Shown in pieces: positions 16,793 to 23,541 of a stretch of DNA of 37,354 nt. The notes beneath the pieces are model-generated. The model was not told the origin of the DNA and did no database searches. It saw only the letters and a list, made by a program, of their open reading frames with translations. The translations under genes were made by a program, and so were the position numbers. How positions within the stretch are numbered: position 1 is the first letter of the stretch; the number at the start of each line of letters is the position of its first letter. The DNA is from Litorilituus sp. (GTDB taxonomy: Bacteria > Pseudomonadota > Gammaproteobacteria > Enterobacterales > Alteromonadaceae), in contig JASMAS010000067.1 of NCBI GenBank assembly GCA_030754235.1, positions 1-37,354 on the forward strand, in the 5' to 3' direction.

Positions 16793-17039
16793 TTAATATT
16801 TCTCGCTCAATCACTTTAGCTGATTTAAATTGCTCAATGGAGCGAGTTAAATGAGCAGCGTTAGCTGGAGATTTTAATAAATGAACGGTTTCCATCAAAC
16901 TGTTGTAATGATCCAAAGACATAACAACAGCATCTTCAGAATCTCTACGTGTAATTACTGTATAATCAGCGTCGTTTACGACATGATCAAGTACAGATTT
17001 AAGTCCGTTTCTTGCTTCTGTAAAAGATACAATCCTCAT
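16785..17039 (-). CDS. yefM: YefM-family antitoxin (Phd/YefM)
   Basis: An 84-residue antitoxin partner of YoeB. The N-terminal Phd/YefM DNA-binding fold reads MRIVSFTEARNGLKSVLDHV, then DYTVITRRDSEDAVVMSLDHYNSLMET, followed by the toxin-wrapping tail LLKSPANAAHLTRSIEQFKSAK. It neutralises YoeB and, with it, represses the operon. A TGTACA palindrome upstream (17060-17065) is the expected operator core. The module sits between duplicated tRNA segments, typical of horizontally gained toxin-antitoxin pairs. Confidence 0.95.
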   Translation of the reverse strand: MRIVSFTEARNGLKSVLDHVVNDADYTVITRRDSEDAVVMSLDHYNSLMETVHLLKSPANAAHLTRSIEQFKSAKVIEREILND

Positions 17040-17058
17040 AATATGCTCTCATCTTTAA

Positions 17059-17066
17059 TTGTACAA
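17059..17066. promoter_or_regulatory. YefM-type operator core
   Basis: TTGTACAA, a perfect palindrome containing TGTACA, lies 20 bp upstream of the yefM start. E. coli YefM-YoeB recognises repeats with this TGTACA core. Related half-matches (TTGTGCAA at 17099-17106 and AGTACAAG just beyond) could be secondary sites. Confidence 0.6.
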
Positions 17067-17377
17067 CTAATAAGACAAGTCTAACCCAAAAGGCTAAGTT
17101 GTGCAATATTAAGTACAAGTCAGTCTGAAACAGCTTCCGCCCCTGAACGCCACAAAGAGACTGCTTTATCATTTATTAGATAAATCACCTATTCCAATTA
17201 AAAGCAGAATATTCAGCATATTCATTAAACTATAGATATAAAATAGCCTTTAAAAAAACGAGCACACAAACTAGGTACAGCACTCATCTAAACAAGCTAA
17301 AATGGTTAACAATGTATAAAGTAGGCGGTTTAAGGCTTAAATATAGACGTCCATACTATAAAGCCTTTAGTAAAACC

Positions 17378-17560
17378 TTAATTTTTCTTAACTGGAATTT
17401 TGTAAAAAATACTGTAGAGCACAGGTACAGTGATCATGGTAAGTACGGTAGCAAATCATGCAACCGCTAAAAAATAATCAGCATTAATACCGCCGCGAAT
17501 GGCTTTGGCTATCATGTTACACACCATATCTGGTTTAGTTTGTTGCGTTGACTTTTGATA
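17378..17560 (-). pseudogene. Remnant of an RND efflux permease C-terminus
   Basis: In one minus-strand frame this encodes TKPDMVCNMIAKAIRGG...NADYFLAVA, then an in-frame TGA stop, then FATVLTMITVPVLYSIFYKI and a final TAA. The VPVLYSIFYK segment matches the end of the last transmembrane helix of RND (AcrB-like) transporters. No upstream portion of the gene remains. It shows that this interval once held, or received, part of an efflux operon. The rest of the 17.04-17.69 kb gap shows no gene. Confidence 0.65.
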
Positions 17561-17694
17561 GCGTTTTGGCAATTATGTCTCTTAATTCTCCTCAAATTCC
17601 CGCATTTGGAATAATCACGGGTATATAATGATATTGTAGTCGGGTCAATTTGCAAATGAAATCTTAAAACGCAATGTTACAACGGAGAAAGCAT

Positions 17695-18903
17695 ATGTCC
17701 AAAAGCACTGACCAAGAGCCTAATAAAGAGCCCAGCAAGTCAAATGGTATATTTAACCTGGCCGATGATGCGATTAATGGTATCGCAGATATCGTTGAAC
17801 AACTTCATCAAAGTGTTGTTGCCAAGGCGCTCGGAAATAGCAAAGGTGCTAAATTGATAAATGAAATCACCGGGAGGGTAATTAAAAATACGCGCAAGAT
17901 CACATCGTTTGTTAGTTCAGGTGCCGATCAACTATTGGAAAAATTTGGTGACAAATATCAAGGAACCGCCAGTTCTACTAAAAAGGACGCCATACTCTCG
18001 GCCTTAAATGGCGTAGTGGGTGACTACCTTGTTGATAGAGACAATTCCCTTGCTATTAAGATGCAGTTTCGTTTACATGGCAAATCCCTGAGTACCAATG
18101 AATTACTCGCTATTGCACAAAATGGTGGAGGAAAGCTGATCATAATGGTTCATGGCTTGTGCATGAATGACCGTCAATGGCAACGTAATGAACATGATCA
18201 TGGTGCTGAACTAGCAAAAGAATTGGGCTGTGGCCTTATTTATTTACACTATAATACCGGTAGACACATATCTGAAAATGGTCAGTGTTTTGACGAGCTA
18301 ATGACATCGTTTATTAAAGATATTTCGTCAGAAATTGATGTGTTCGTTATCGCTCATAGCATGGGGGGGTTGGTGACTCGTAGTGCCTTTTACTATGCAC
18401 AGCAATTAAATCACAATTGGTTGAACTGTGTTTCTAAGGTAATATTTCTTGGTTCGCCACATCATGGTGCGCCGCTGGAGAAAGGCGGCAACTGGATTGA
18501 TTTTTTATTATCAACGAATAGTCATAGTTCAGCATTTACCAAATTAACGCAAATACGAAGTAATGGCATAACAGACTTACGTTATGGCAATATTATTGCC
18601 CAAGACTGGCAGCAAAGTGAAAAATTCGTCTTATCGAGAGATCAAAGATTACCAACACCATTACCAGAAAACGTGCTGTGTTTTGCTGTCGCAACAATTT
18701 CGAGTAAGGTTGCAAATATCGTTACAAAAAGCGTGTTAGGTGATGGCTTAGTCCCATTAAATAGCGCATTAGGTCATCATAAAGATAAGCAATTTGATCT
18801 AAATATCCCTGAAGATCGGAAATGGATCGGGAAAAACATCAATCATTTGGATATGCTAAGCGATTTGACTGTCTACAAGACAATAACAGCCTGGATAAAA
18901 TAA
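17695..18903 (+). CDS. Alpha/beta-hydrolase, lipase/esterase (PGAP1-like)
   Basis: A 402-residue serine hydrolase. The N-terminal about 120 residues are helical and charged (FNLADDAINGIADIVEQLHQS, GADQLLEKFGDKY), with phasin-like character. The hydrolase core follows: LIIMVHGLCMNDRQW (oxyanion region, about 148-162), nucleophile Ser222 in AHSMGG, GSPHHGAP, Asp350 in LGDGLVPLNSALGH and His384 in INHLDML, giving a full catalytic triad. No signal peptide is seen. The start at 17695 is chosen for GGAG 7 nt upstream, rather than the ATG at 17674. The substrate is unknown; a helical N-terminus plus lipase core could suit lipid- or polyhydroxyalkanoate-associated hydrolysis, which is speculative. 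It is alone on its strand in the tRNA-bounded interval. Confidence 0.82.
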   Translation: MSKSTDQEPNKEPSKSNGIFNLADDAINGIADIVEQLHQSVVAKALGNSKGAKLINEITGRVIKNTRKITSFVSSGADQLLEKFGDKYQGTASSTKKDAILSALNGVVGDYLVDRDNSLAIKMQFRLHGKSLSTNELLAIAQNGGGKLIIMVHGLCMNDRQWQRNEHDHGAELAKELGCGLIYLHYNTGRHISENGQCFDELMTSFIKDISSEIDVFVIAHSMGGLVTRSAFYYAQQLNHNWLNCVSKVIFLGSPHHGAPLEKGGNWIDFLLSTNSHSSAFTKLTQIRSNGITDLRYGNIIAQDWQQSEKFVLSRDQRLPTPLPENVLCFAVATISSKVANIVTKSVLGDGLVPLNSALGHHKDKQFDLNIPEDRKWIGKNINHLDMLSDLTVYKTITAWIK

Positions 18904-19307
18904 ACTTGTCGCTAGTGAGGTTATGCATTTTGCAAAGAAAAGTTGTAAAGAAAATGTGTTGCCCAGCATAAACGCCGGGCGATCACCAGATCTAGTTAAT
19001 TTCTCAGGCAGAAGAACCACCAACGTCCAATAACACCAAATCATTTCTGCGCGGTTTTACAATCCTAAAAAGCGTCACTCACATACAGGCGGTGTTTCAC
19101 CTGCTAAATTTGAGGAAGCGTATTTTTCTGAACTACAAACTCTCTAGTAAAATTTGAGAAGTCCAGACCTTACATAGAATATCATCCACGAATCAGTATT
19201 AGTTGGAAGTAAAGTGATAAGTTAGGGAGGAAACATCATCTTCTTGACCAAGAATATATGCGGTTGATTTAATATCACGATTTCCTGCATTGGCCGTCAT
19301 AAAAAAT
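18904..19307. other. Gene-poor 404-bp stretch with mobile-element debris
   Basis: It holds the IS3 transposase tail at 19034-19147 and, just after it, AATTTGAGAAGTCCAGA (about 19151-19167), which looks like an IS3 terminal repeat. A 33-codon minus-strand reading frame (19199-19300; MTANAGNRDIKSTAYILG...) has no recognised family. Otherwise nothing could be assigned. Confidence 0.5.
19034..19147 (+). pseudogene. IS3-family transposase (OrfB) C-terminal remnant
   Basis: The reading frame gives RFYNPKKRHSHTGGVSPAKF and a tail ending in TAG. FYNPKxRHSxxGxxSPxxFE is the hallmark end of IS3 OrfB integrases. It is preceded in frame by a stop at 19031-19033, so the rest of the transposase is missing. 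Confidence 0.75.
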
Positions 19308-19384
19308 TGGTTTCGGGAGTTGGGTTTGAACCAGCGACCTTCGGGTTATGAGCCCGACGAGCTCTACCATTCCACCACAGGATA
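19308..19384 (-). pseudogene. tRNA-Met-like relic
   Basis: The minus strand contains the initiator-type anticodon arm (TCGGGCTCATAACCCGA), a T-arm-like GGTTCAAACCC and a CCA end. The expected 5' acceptor strand does not pair with the 3' strand (3' TCCCGAA would need TTCGGGA, but TATCCTG is present), and the D arm is poor. It is best read as a recombinant or decayed tRNA next to the intact initiator genes. The exact 5' end is uncertain. Confidence 0.55.
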
Positions 19385-19422
19385 TGATGACTATTTGACA
19401 TTAATTTTATTAATACAAAAGA

Positions 19423-19617
<195 letters not shown>

Positions 19618-19653
19618 CAAACTAACGACCTTATCGTAATAAGTATAAAGAAT

Positions 19654-19730
<77 letters not shown>

Positions 19731-19814
19731 TCCGTATACTTTATAAAAAGTGCCAAAGTTTTAATTCTATTGGTAAGAACCCTCTCAAAGAATGTCTCCT
19801 TGAGAGCGAGGCGT

Positions 19815-19843
19815 ATATTAAGGATAGCATCACCATAAAGCAA
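19815..19843 (-). promoter_or_regulatory. Sigma-70 promoter for the tRNA-fMet cluster
   Basis: On the minus strand, TTGCTT (19838-19843), a 17-bp spacer and TAATAT (19815-19820), followed by a GC-rich discriminator ACGCCTCG as in stringently controlled stable-RNA promoters. The leader also contains a CTCTCA/TGAGAG hairpin at about 19782-19807. Confidence 0.7.
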
Positions 19844-19940
19844 GCGCTTTTTTAAAATAAATAACTATCCGGTCAAATGTTCCCCATTATGGGTTAAATA
19901 TAGCCTTGTTAGCACTAGAAAAATAAAATCATCACAATAA

Positions 19941-19970
19941 TTGACAAAAATTTAAAATTGTTTGCATAAT
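19941..19970 (+). promoter_or_regulatory. Candidate promoter of the tnaC-tnaA operon
   Basis: TTGACA (19941-19946), an 18-bp spacer and CATAAT (19965-19970). Transcription would start at about 19977, directly at the tnaC start codon, so the leader mRNA would be almost leaderless unless an upstream promoter is used. Confidence 0.5.
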
Positions 19971-19977
19971 TAAGGTT

Positions 19978-20067
19978 ATGAAAATAAGCCCACTTTATAA
20001 TTATTTACCGCGCCAAAAATGGTATAACCAAGACTTTCGGTTAGCCTTTGCCCTTTTCTGTTATTAA
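19978..20067 (+). CDS. tnaC: TnaC-like tryptophanase leader peptide
   Basis: A 29-codon reading frame 92 bp before tnaA, encoding MKISPLYNYLPRQKWYNQDF and nine further residues, ending in TAA. The KWYNQD core (residues 14-19) matches KWFNID of E. coli TnaC, with the same four-residue spacing between the critical Trp (Trp15 here, Trp12 in E. coli) and Asp (Asp19 here, Asp16 in E. coli). In TnaC these residues sense free tryptophan in the ribosome exit tunnel, stalling the ribosome and blocking Rho. The peptide differs in lacking the terminal Pro (E. coli Pro24) and in using UAA rather than UGA. AAGG lies 3 nt before the ATG. Confidence 0.8.
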   Translation: MKISPLYNYLPRQKWYNQDFRLAFALFCY

Positions 20068-20159
20068 GCCTCTACTCTTTATTTTTTCATCGTAGTTAGT
20101 TTTATTTTCAAGATAAGACCAACTCAACACTATATTTATTTAGAGAGTATCAACAGCTA
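20068..20159 (+). promoter_or_regulatory. tnaC-tnaA spacer, probable Rho-loading (rut/boxA) region
   Basis: 92 bp, rich in pyrimidines and poor in G just after the tnaC stop (CCTCTACTCTTTATTTTTTC), with a boxA-like CTCTTTA at 20075-20081. There is no intrinsic terminator hairpin, consistent with Rho-dependent attenuation as in E. coli tna. The mechanism is inferred. Confidence 0.5.
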
Positions 20160-21530
20160 ATGAAAACAATTATCGAACCTTTTCGTATAAAATCAGTAGA
20201 ACCGCTCAGAATGACTTCGGTTAGCGAACGAGAAGCCCTGCTAAAAGAAGCAAACTATAACCTTTTTTCTTTAAAGTCAGACGATGTACTTATCGACTTA
20301 TTGACGGATTCTGGCACTTCTGCCATGAGTACCAAACAATGGGCTGGTATTCAAATGGGCGATGAAAGCTATGCTGGCTCACCTTCATTCTATCGCTTTG
20401 AACAGGCATTAAGAGAGCTCGCTCCATTTAAGCACATTATTCCTACTCATCAAGGCCGTGCTGCTGAAAAAATACTTTTTTCAATCATTGGGCAAGAGAA
20501 TGACAAACTGATTATTCCAAATAACACCCACTTTGATACTACACGCGCCAATATTGAAGCTTCGGGCAGCCAAGCATTAGATTTAGTCAAGCAGGAGGGA
20601 TTAGATCCTCAAGTAGATTTGCCATTTAAAGGCGATATGGATCTTAAACGTTTGCGTGACTTACTTGAAACGCAAGCAGAGCTTGTCCCTATTGTTATGT
20701 TAACTATTACCAATAATTCCGGTGGCGGACAGCCTGTTTCAATGGCTAACATTCGTGAAACAAAAGCGCTGTGTGATGAATTTAATAAACCATTATTTTT
20801 AGATGCTTGTCGCTTTGCTGAGAATGCCTATTTTATCAAGCAAAGAGAAGCAGGTTATCAAGACAAAACACCGAAAGAAATTGTACAGGAAATTTTTAGT
20901 TACGCTGATGGCATGACCATGAGTGCCAAGAAAGATGCTTTAGTTAATATGGGTGGTTGGTTAGCGCTTAACGATGACAATTTAGCCATGAAAGCACGCA
21001 ATGTATTAATTCTCACCGAAGGCTTCCCCACATACGGCGGCTTATCGGGAAGAGATTTAGAAGCCATGGCCGTAGGCCTTGAAGAAATAATTGAAGAAGA
21101 TTACTTAAACTACAGAATCAGCTCTACCGCCTACTTTGGTAACGCACTAGATAAGCTAGGCATACCTATTGTTAAACCCGTTGGCGGTCATGCGGTTTAT
21201 ATTGATGCTAGAGCTATGCTTCCTCATATTCCACCGTCAGAATATCCAGGACAGGCACTTGCCATTGAGATGTATCGCTTAGGCGGTATTAGAGGTTGTG
21301 AGATTGGCACGGTAATGTTTGGGCAGCAGCCTGATGGCAGTGAAAAACTAGCAGCCATGGATTTAGTCCGTATGGCTATTCCAAGACGGGTATATACGCA
21401 AAGTCACATTGACTATTGTATAGAATGCCTTGAAGAAGTTAACGCCAACAAAAACAACTTACGTGGCGTTAACATAAGCTGGCAACCACCAATGCTAAGG
21501 CATTTCACTTGTCATTTTGAGCCTAAATAA
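20160..21530 (+). CDS. tnaA: Tryptophanase (tryptophan indole-lyase)
   Basis: A 456-residue PLP beta-eliminating lyase expected to convert tryptophan to indole, pyruvate and ammonia. Family marks are EPFRIKSVEP, DLLTDSGT, THQGRAAE, the TNNSGGGQPVSMAN segment, DACRFAENAYFIKQREAGY, SAKKDALVNMGG with PLP Lys258, GFPTYGG and PVGGHAV. Against tyrosine phenol-lyase, the discriminating residues favour tryptophanase: Asp126 in HFDTTR (Asp137 in TnaA, Thr in the phenol-lyase), Ile382 in CEIG where the phenol-lyase has its tyrosine-binding Arg, and His448 in RHFT (His463 in TnaA). The leader peptide agrees. No tnaB permease follows; a terminator closes the unit. Confidence 0.9.
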   Translation: MKTIIEPFRIKSVEPLRMTSVSEREALLKEANYNLFSLKSDDVLIDLLTDSGTSAMSTKQWAGIQMGDESYAGSPSFYRFEQALRELAPFKHIIPTHQGRAAEKILFSIIGQENDKLIIPNNTHFDTTRANIEASGSQALDLVKQEGLDPQVDLPFKGDMDLKRLRDLLETQAELVPIVMLTITNNSGGGQPVSMANIRETKALCDEFNKPLFLDACRFAENAYFIKQREAGYQDKTPKEIVQEIFSYADGMTMSAKKDALVNMGGWLALNDDNLAMKARNVLILTEGFPTYGGLSGRDLEAMAVGLEEIIEEDYLNYRISSTAYFGNALDKLGIPIVKPVGGHAVYIDARAMLPHIPPSEYPGQALAIEMYRLGGIRGCEIGTVMFGQQPDGSEKLAAMDLVRMAIPRRVYTQSHIDYCIECLEEVNANKNNLRGVNISWQPPMLRHFTCHFEPK

Positions 21531-21545
21531 GCTTTATAGAATAAA

Positions 21546-21579
21546 AAGAGGCAAGTTATTGTTAACCTGCCTCTTTTTT
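21546..21579. terminator. Rho-independent terminator after tnaA (probably bidirectional)
   Basis: GAGGCAAGTTA (21548-21558) pairs with TAACCTGCCTC (21563-21573) with one mismatch and a TTGT loop, followed by six T. An A tract on the other side lets it also end the convergent minus-strand operon. Confidence 0.85.
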
Positions 21580-21618
21580 ACGGGATTGAAATATCATTTA
21601 TTTTTTATTTCATTTTAT

Positions 21619-21816
21619 CTATTTTTTATCATCGCTCTCTTCTACCAAGGTAACCGTTTTTTGAACTAACTTCACCCTTCCCGACTCTACCAAGGCTTTT
21701 CTTAGCACATATTCAATTTGCGCATTCACGCTACGTAGCTCATCATCAGACCAACGTTGCATTGCGGCTAATACATCAGGGCTAATACGTAAAGGAAAGC
21801 TTTTTTTAGCAGCCAT
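21619..21816 (-). CDS. Arc-type ribbon-helix-helix DNA-binding protein
   Basis: A 65-residue protein with an Arc/MetJ-type fold: basic beta strand FPLRIS (7-12), helix A about 13-25 (PDVLAAMQRWSDD), a turn, and helix B about 29-44 (SVNAQIEYVLRKALVE). The RSVNAQIEYVLR segment is the typical Arc-family core. It lies 21 bp after the SPFH gene, with AGGA before its ATG, so the two are co-transcribed. It may repress this operon; the inverted repeat at 22737-22755 upstream of the SPFH gene is the obvious candidate site. Confidence 0.88.
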   Translation of the reverse strand: MAAKKSFPLRISPDVLAAMQRWSDDELRSVNAQIEYVLRKALVESGRVKLVQKTVTLVEESDDKK

Positions 21817-21837
21817 AACACGTCCTAATACAAGTAA

Positions 21838-22695
21838 TTAATAAAGGCTTCCAGCATTAACCACTGGTTGAGTGTTTTGATCACCACACAATACCACTAA
21901 TAAGTTACTCACCATAGCAGCCTTACGCTCTTCATCAAGTTCAACAATAGACTTTTCTGATAATTGAGTAAGTGCCATTTCGACCATACCTACCGCGCCA
22001 TCAACAATTTTACTACGTGCAGCAATAATGGCTGAGGCTTGTTGTCTTTGTAACATTGCATTGGCAATTTCTGGTGCATAAGCTAGGTGACTTATACGGG
22101 CTTCATGTACTTTAACGCCCGCCTTAGCTAGCCTTTCTTGTATTTCTATTTTTAGTGCCTCAGAAACTTCCTGAGGGTGACTTCTTAGGGCAATTTGATC
22201 ACCATCGTGTTGATCATAAGGATAACTGATGGCCATATTTCGAAGTGCTGATTCACTTTGAATATTCACAAAGCTAACATAGTCATCTACTTCAAAAACA
22301 GCTTCAGCGGTATCATCAACAGACCAAACTACCACAGTGGCAATCTCTATTGGATTACCATGATTATCATTCACTTTCATTTGGCTAGATTCAAAATTAC
22401 GAATTCTTAACGAAATAGTTTTGCGCACAAAAAACGGAATAGTCCAACGTAAGCCGTTTTCTTTTACCGTGCCCACATAACTGCCAAAAAAAGTCATCAC
22501 TTTGCCTTGATTTGGCTGCACCATAAAGAAACCCGTAGCAATAACAATGCCGATAACTAGTGGAACAAAAAACCAAAAATTGGGCTCTTGATTAACAATT
22601 TGCTCAACGATGAAATTACCGAGTGAAGCTATTGAGACAAGTAATAGCACAAACATAACATAACCATTAATTGAAAAACCTTTTGTCTCTTGCAT
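21838..22695 (-). CDS. SPFH/band-7 domain membrane protein
   Basis: A 285-residue prohibitin-like protein. Two closely spaced hydrophobic segments (about 12-31 and 41-58) anchor it in the inner membrane. The SPFH domain (about 62-240) includes the [20 protein letters not shown] entry segment, [34 protein letters not shown], a long helical run ([45 protein letters not shown]) and a conserved tail. Family members form oligomeric rings around proteases or organise membrane microdomains; no NfeD or FtsH partner is adjacent here. AGGAG lies 5 nt before the ATG. The partner gene encodes a ribbon-helix-helix protein. Confidence 0.92.
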   Translation of the reverse strand: MQETKGFSINGYVMFVLLLVSIASLGNFIVEQIVNQEPNFWFFVPLVIGIVIATGFFMVQPNQGKVMTFFGSYVGTVKENGLRWTIPFFVRKTISLRIRNFESSQMKVNDNHGNPIEIATVVVWSVDDTAEAVFEVDDYVSFVNIQSESALRNMAISYPYDQHDGDQIALRSHPQEVSEALKIEIQERLAKAGVKVHEARISHLAYAPEIANAMLQRQQASAIIAARSKIVDGAVGMVEMALTQLSEKSIVELDEERKAAMVSNLLVVLCGDQNTQPVVNAGSLY

Positions 22696-22736
22696 GAGAA
22701 CTCCTATTAATCCACTTGACTTGATTTAAATAAATT

Positions 22737-22755
22737 TGATATCAAAACGATATCA
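22737..22755. promoter_or_regulatory. Inverted-repeat operator candidate upstream of the SPFH-RHH operon
   Basis: TGATATC (22737-22743), AAAAC, then GATATCA (22749-22755), a perfect 7-bp inverted repeat 41 bp from the start codon and overlapping the likely promoter. Its half-sites are themselves near-palindromic (GATATC), which suits the two-dimer binding of Arc-type proteins. Confidence 0.5.
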
Positions 22756-22810
22756 TTTAAATATACAGTTAAATTAGGAGTTGTCAAATTTTAACTTTAG
22801 AAAAGGACAT

Positions 22811-22850
22811 AAAAAAAGCTTCAATGTGTCTCAAACATTGAAGCTTTTTA
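22811..22850 (-). terminator. Rho-independent terminator after greA
   Basis: A 15-bp perfect stem, AAAAAGCTTCAATGT (22813-22827) with ACATTGAAGCTTTTT (22835-22849) and a 7-nt loop; the A tract gives a U run on the minus strand. Confidence 0.85.
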
Positions 22851-22913
22851 TTAATTTTTTAGTCGACATCAAACTAGCAGGTTAATGAAAGTTACAACGA
22901 TAAGCTCAAAAAT

Positions 22914-23390
22914 TTAGATATGTTCTACTGCCATGATTTCGTATTCAACTAAACCACCGGGCGTTGAAATTTCAATTTCACTGTCTACTTCTTTACCAAT
23001 TAAACCGCGAGCAATTGGAGAATTAATCGAAATACGACTTTGCTTAATATCTGCTTCATCATCACCAACGATTTGATACTTAACTTCTTCTTCTGTATCA
23101 ATATTCAACAAAGTAACCGTAACACCAAAGATAACTTTACCTGTGTTAGGTATTTTAGCCACATCAATAATTTGAGCATTGCCAAGCTTGCCTTCAATAT
23201 CTTGAATGCGGCCTTCACAAAAGCCCTGTTGTTCTCGAGCAGCATGGTATTCTGCGTTTTCTTTTAAATCGCCATGTTCGCGAGCATCAGCAATAGCGGC
23301 AACAATTTCTGGACGTTTTACTGTTTTTAAATGATTTAACTCATCACGCAAAACATCGGCGCCATGAACTGTCATTGGGTATTGACTCAT
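22914..23390 (-). CDS. greA: Transcription elongation factor GreA
   Basis: 158 residues, the same length as E. coli GreA. The N-terminal coiled coil (about 1-75) contains [40 protein letters not shown], including the acidic Asp/Glu tip (DLKENAEY) that activates RNA polymerase to cleave backtracked transcripts. The C-terminal FKBP-like domain holds [27 protein letters not shown]. It is the last gene of the carA-carB-greA arrangement, with a 151-bp gap from carB and its own terminator. Confidence 0.98.
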   Translation of the reverse strand: MSQYPMTVHGADVLRDELNHLKTVKRPEIVAAIADAREHGDLKENAEYHAAREQQGFCEGRIQDIEGKLGNAQIIDVAKIPNTGKVIFGVTVTLLNIDTEEEVKYQIVGDDEADIKQSRISINSPIARGLIGKEVDSEIEISTPGGLVEYEIMAVEHI

Positions 23391-23541
23391 AATAATTTTC
23401 TTTTTTGTTTATAATCTATTTTACAAAATAACTGTAAATAACCAAGCGAGTATAAATACTAGCGAAACAGAAGCACGGAGCTGACAAATGCCAATGAGTA
23501 CTTCCACTAACGCTAGTGCTTAAAATAGCAAGTTAATTACC

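Noticed and set aside
18856..19044. A 62-codon minus-strand frame overlapping the end of the serine hydrolase
   Set aside because: It overlaps a solid gene and the IS3 remnant, has no ribosome-binding site and matches no family; an integron attC reading of the same DNA was also considered but lacks the paired core sites.
20160..21530. Tyrosine phenol-lyase instead of tryptophanase
   Set aside because: Asp126, Ile382 and His448 match the tryptophanase set, and the phenol-lyase Arg and Thr are absent; the upstream TnaC-like leader agrees.
23505..23518. Hairpin CACTA/TAGTG after carB as a terminator
   Set aside because: The stem is only 5 bp and there is no T run; read-through to greA remains possible.
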